Below, piece by piece: positions 60,668-64,000 of a stretch of 64,000 nt of DNA (positions are counted from its first letter, which is position 1; each line of letters opens with the position of its first letter). The position numbers and the translations under genes were made by a program. The stretch covers positions 1,984,001-2,048,000 of the forward strand of contig CM044858.1 of the NCBI GenBank assembly GCA_024500155.1, read 5' to 3'. The notes beneath the pieces were generated by a model. It saw only the letters and a list, made by a program, of their open reading frames with translations. It was not told the DNA's origin and did not search any database. Source of the DNA: Chenopodium formosanum (taxonomy: Eukaryota > Streptophyta > Magnoliopsida > Caryophyllales > Amaranthaceae).

Positions 60668-61060
60668 CAGGTGAGTTCCGGTACAGATAATCTTCGTGGG
60701 TTGGTAAAAGTTTACCGTCCAATTACGCACCTGCACAGTCAACACAGATAAGCTAACCCGGGGGTTATCCGGGAATAACCTCTGCGATGCTAAAGTTAGC
60801 GATCTGATAAGAAGAAAGAGTGAAGAGAGAGAAAGTGTTTAGATATGTAGAGAGAGAGAGAGAAAAGATTGTACCTTTAGGTGAACATTTGCTTGGGTAT
60901 ATATAGGGAAACAACCAATCTGGTGCCACCTATAACGATAGGTGGCAAACCGACCTCGTAGGCAGCAGGTGCCTACGTGGCCTCAAGCAGCTCTCCACGT
61001 GGCCGGTAGGAAGGCCGTTATGGATATTTGAACTTTCGTGCTAATCAACAGTTGTTTAGC
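60668..61060. mobile_element. Possible LTR-like remnant
   Basis: Contains CTCTGCGATGCTAAAGTTAG, a GA-rich microsatellite (GAGAGAGAGAGA near 60850), a TATATATAG motif and a GC-richer stretch with CACGTGG, unlike the flanking AT-rich DNA. This resembles the promoter part of a plant LTR and shares its key phrase with the segment near 38530. No coding part was seen. Low certainty. Confidence 0.3.
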
Positions 61061-61320
61061 GGCAGAAAAAGATATTACCGGCTATTTAACTGTTACTATC
61101 GGTATCATCCCGTACAATTACTACATCTGCGCTACATCTATACGGAGTATCATATAAAAAATCTTGAAAGGTCCAAAGTTTATCGAACACAAATAGCTTT
61201 ACTTGGAGACAAAACTCTAACCATCTTTTTTCCCTTTTTCTTTTTCTTTTATTTATCCCCTTAACCATAGTTAGAGAAAAAGAGAGAGAATAAAATTAAA
61301 AAAAAGGCAAAATCAAACAA

Positions 61321-61333
61321 AGGGTTAGGGTTT
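61321..61333 (+). promoter_or_regulatory. Telo-box motif upstream of BRAHMA
   Basis: AGGGTTAGGGTTT, two telomere-like units, about 510 bases before the BRM start codon and probably within or next to its leader. Such motifs are common in promoters of plant housekeeping genes. Confidence 0.4.
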
Positions 61334-61838
61334 GACTGATAAAAACCCAGAAAATCTCGTGAAAAAAAAGTAAAATTCATCCAAAGAAGAGAGAGAAAGA
61401 GGCATCAAGAAAAAGAAAAAAAAATATTAAAAAGAAAAATTAAAAAAGCACAAATCAGCAGATTCCGACGAGTTCGGACTGTTGAGCCAAAACCCACATC
61501 TTCTTCTTTCTTCCGATCTGTGAACTTGGACCCACAAATTTGCCGCCAAAATATACTTTTCTTTTTTTGATTTCTTACCTCATTGATTATTATCATCACA
61601 CCTTCCAATTTCCCTTTTATTGTTGAAATTTATATACTGAAAAAAGGGGAAAAAAAGTGAGTGAAAAAAAGTGGGGTATTGGGTATTTTTATTACAGAAA
61701 TTGACACTTGAATTTTCACAAGTGGGGGCAAAATTTGAAATGAGGGTTTTGTCATTTTGTTGATTAGGATTTCTGGGAATTTTCCCAAGTTTTGATTTTT
61801 CTTGTTTTTTTTGGGGGTTGTTTTAGGGGTTTAATTTT

Positions 61839-61934
61839 ATGCAATCTGGCGGTGGGTCCGGCGCCGGCGGGCATGGACGGAGTCCGGCGTCTGCCGCCGC
61901 ATCGCCATCGTCGTCGTCATCGGCGGCTTCGCAA

Positions 61935-61969
<35 letters not shown>

Positions 61970-64000
61970 TTTTGATTCAATTCAGCAGCAACAACAACAG
62001 CATCAGCAAAGACAGGTTAGGGTTTAATGCTTAGCTTGTTATGTTGTAATTCTGGATTTTGGGTTGTTTAAAGATTGGTGCAGTTTTGATTTTTTCACTC
62101 AATTTGTGAGATTAATGGGGTTGATTTGCCAAATTTCGACCTAATATTAGAATTGCCATAAATGGGGTATTTTCAATTTTGGATTTTGAGCTGATTTTTG
62201 GTTTCTGGGTTTGATAGTATGAGTAATGTTAGTCAAATTTCAAATGGGTTTTGCTCAATTTTTGTATATTATGGTGTTAATAGTAGAAATTTGGTTTTTT
62301 AAAGAGATGTTTCTTGCTTGACTTTGAAGAATTTCACTTGTTTTAATTGGATTTAACTCAATTTCGTGATTACTGATGTTGATTTGGTGTATTTTGAATG
62401 TTAAGCTGGTTGTTTGTTGTGGGCTGACGTTTTACAACATGTGGTGTAGAAGTGGATATTATAATTATTAATTTTGTAGTTTGTGGATTGACCTCTGAAT
62501 ATGTCAATTTTAATGCAGTACGAGGTTTTAAGTGAAATAAACAAAGGTTGGCCAGGTGCTTTCCTGTGTTGCTTTATACTTTTCCTTGCCTGGCCACTCT
62601 TCTTTAGTCAATTATTACTTTACTAAGAATTAGAAGTGGCAGTTGGGTGAGAGTTATTACTTTGAAGTTCGAGCTACTTAAGTACTGGTACTGGTAGTTT
62701 GAAGTTGTCTCTATCTGACTGCAGATTCTCTTAGGTGTCTATTCTATTTTTTTTTTCCTATATGTAGCTGGAAATTTATTTGTTTTGTTACTGTATGATG
62801 AGCAAAATTTAATCGGCGAGTGTTGCTAATTGTTTGCTCAAGCTTTCATGGTTATTGTTATGTGTATTATGATTTGTGTGTCTGTCTAAATTTTAATTTT
62901 TTATTTATTTCTCAAGTTTTGATTTAGAATCTGTATGACTTAGGAGAGGGAGATTGTCTTTTGTAGTTCTTGGGTTGCTGCACTGAAATGTATATCTTGA
63001 ATTCAGTTTTTCTTTCTTCTACCAAGTTTTAGGGTCACCTAAAGGTTCAATTGTTTGGTTTCATCTATATTTGGGTAGAACCCTTATCTTTTCTGCTTGC
63101 CACTGCTCATGTTCAAATAAAAGAACATTAACTTGCCCATATCTGTGTATTTGTGTTTTTGGTTTGATGCCTGTTCCTTATAACTCTGGTGCTTGCTTAG
63201 TCACAATCTTGTATAAAGACTTTGATGTGTTAGGTATATTGGCTTTTGATGTAATTGTGTAGTCTTAAAATTGAGCTGGTTTTGTATTTGGTATGAGCTG
63301 TCTGGTTTTTCTTTGATTTGCACAACACTGTATTATGTTCTTTGAATTTGGTAGGATATTCCGAGCTCTAACATTGCATACTTACCTTTGTAGTCACTAC
63401 AACAACAACTGCTACGAAAACCTGAAGGAAATGAAGCCATCCTAGCTTTCCAAGCTGCTGGTTTGCAGGGTGTTATGGGTGGGGCTAATTTCATGGGATC
63501 TCCAAGCTCATTGCAATTTTCACAGCAGCAAAGAAAATACCTTGATATGGCTCAGCAACATCCTCCTCATTTACGTGAAGAAGGTCAAAATAAGAATCCT
63601 GCTCATGAGCAACAAGGTTTAAATCCAGTCCATCAAGCATATATGCAATATGCTATGCAGGCTGCAAAGCAAAAATCTGTTATGGGCATGCAACCTCAAG
63701 GGCAAGCCAACATGGGAATGGGAAGCCCTTCATCTTCAAAAGATCAGGATATGCGTGTGGCAAATATGAGAATGCAGGAGCTTGCTTCAATGCAGGCAAC
63801 TAACCAAGCCCAGGCAGCTGCATCAAAGAAGTCATCTGAGCCTTTTGGTCGTGTCGAGAAGCAGATAGAACAAGGTCAGCAGGGGGGTTCTGATCAGAGA
63901 AATGAGCCAAAGCCCCCTATGATGCAGACTACTATGGGGCATCCTGCTTCTGCTAATATGATGAGGCCTGTGCAAAACCCACAGGCTCAAGCAGGGATTC
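61839..64000 (+). CDS. BRM: BRAHMA SWI/SNF chromatin-remodelling ATPase, 5' part only
   Basis: The catalytic subunit of the plant BAS (SWI/SNF) complex, which slides nucleosomes in the nucleus. Only the N-terminal ~261 of some 2,200 residues are present. Exon 1 is 61839-62015 and exon 2 runs from 63394 in frame to the window edge. The start MQSGGGSG and the Ser/Ala-rich stretch match plant BRM. Polyglutamine runs sit at residues 32-43 (12 Q) and 49-54 (6 Q). Exon 2 continues with the family features QAAGLQGVMGGANFMGSPSS, VHQAYMQYAMQAA and, near the edge, PASANMMRPVQNPQAQ. The QLQ, HSA, ATPase and bromodomain parts lie beyond the window. The intron of 1.38 kb has clean GT-AG ends. BRM lies near ATI1 in Arabidopsis also. 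Confidence 0.92.

Larger units (their letters stand above)
58077..61320. other. 3.2-kb intergenic region before BRAHMA
   Basis: Cyanoalanine synthase 3' UTR with an AATAAA at 58210-58215, then AT-rich DNA. A strongly T-rich low-complexity zone spans about 59386-59590. A MITE, a 76-bp tandem repeat and an LTR-like remnant are listed separately. No gene is supported. Confidence 0.6.

Overview
The window is nuclear DNA of a flowering plant (a eudicot). The genes have many short exons with GT-AG introns, the intergenic DNA is very AT-rich with long T tracts, and there are many small inverted-repeat transposons. All recognisable genes are plant families (PIP aquaporin, land-plant GPAT, CYP86A, PHT4, ATI, BRAHMA). 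The protein style would suit Amaranthaceae (spinach or beet relatives), but that is only a guess.

Layout, left to right: PIP1 aquaporin (+, 2430-5122); GPAT4/8-type cutin acyltransferase (+, 11047-15933); PHT4;4-like plastid anion transporter (+, 17912-25336); CYP86A fatty-acid omega-hydroxylase (-, 26675-28246); ORC5 (-, 31210-33403); ATG8-interacting protein ATI (-, 34877-37130); a broken F-box/DUF295 gene (-, 39252-41124); two tandem copies of a HAD-like hydrolase gene (+, 42587-46679 and 48116-51344), with a degenerate fragment of the neighbouring MESD-like gene between them; the intact MESD-like ER protein gene (-, 51776-52922); mitochondrial beta-cyanoalanine synthase (+, 55076-58076); and the 5' end of the BRAHMA chromatin-remodelling ATPase gene (+, from 61839, running off the right edge). 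Exon joins were worked out by hand from reading frame, splice dinucleotides and family knowledge.

Two themes stand out. First, gene content and neighbourhood match, as I recall them, three Arabidopsis segments: At2g45960-46020 (PIP1;2, CYP86A8, ATI1, BRM), At4g00355-00430 (ATI2, CYP86A2, PHT4;4, GPAT8, PIP1;4) and At1g01600-01620 (CYP86A4, GPAT4, PIP1;3). The window therefore looks like a less fractionated version of an old block that keeps two consecutive cutin-pathway enzymes, CYP86A and GPAT4/8, linked. Second, the HAD/MESD segment was duplicated in tandem. Copy 2 has lost its first splice donor. Copy 1 carries an 878-bp Harbinger-like transposon whose exact empty site survives in copy 2.

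The remaining intergenic DNA holds Stowaway-, Harbinger- and hAT-like MITEs, microsatellites, short tandem duplications and weak LTR-like remnants. No CRISPR array, rRNA gene, convincing tRNA gene or intact autonomous transposon was seen.
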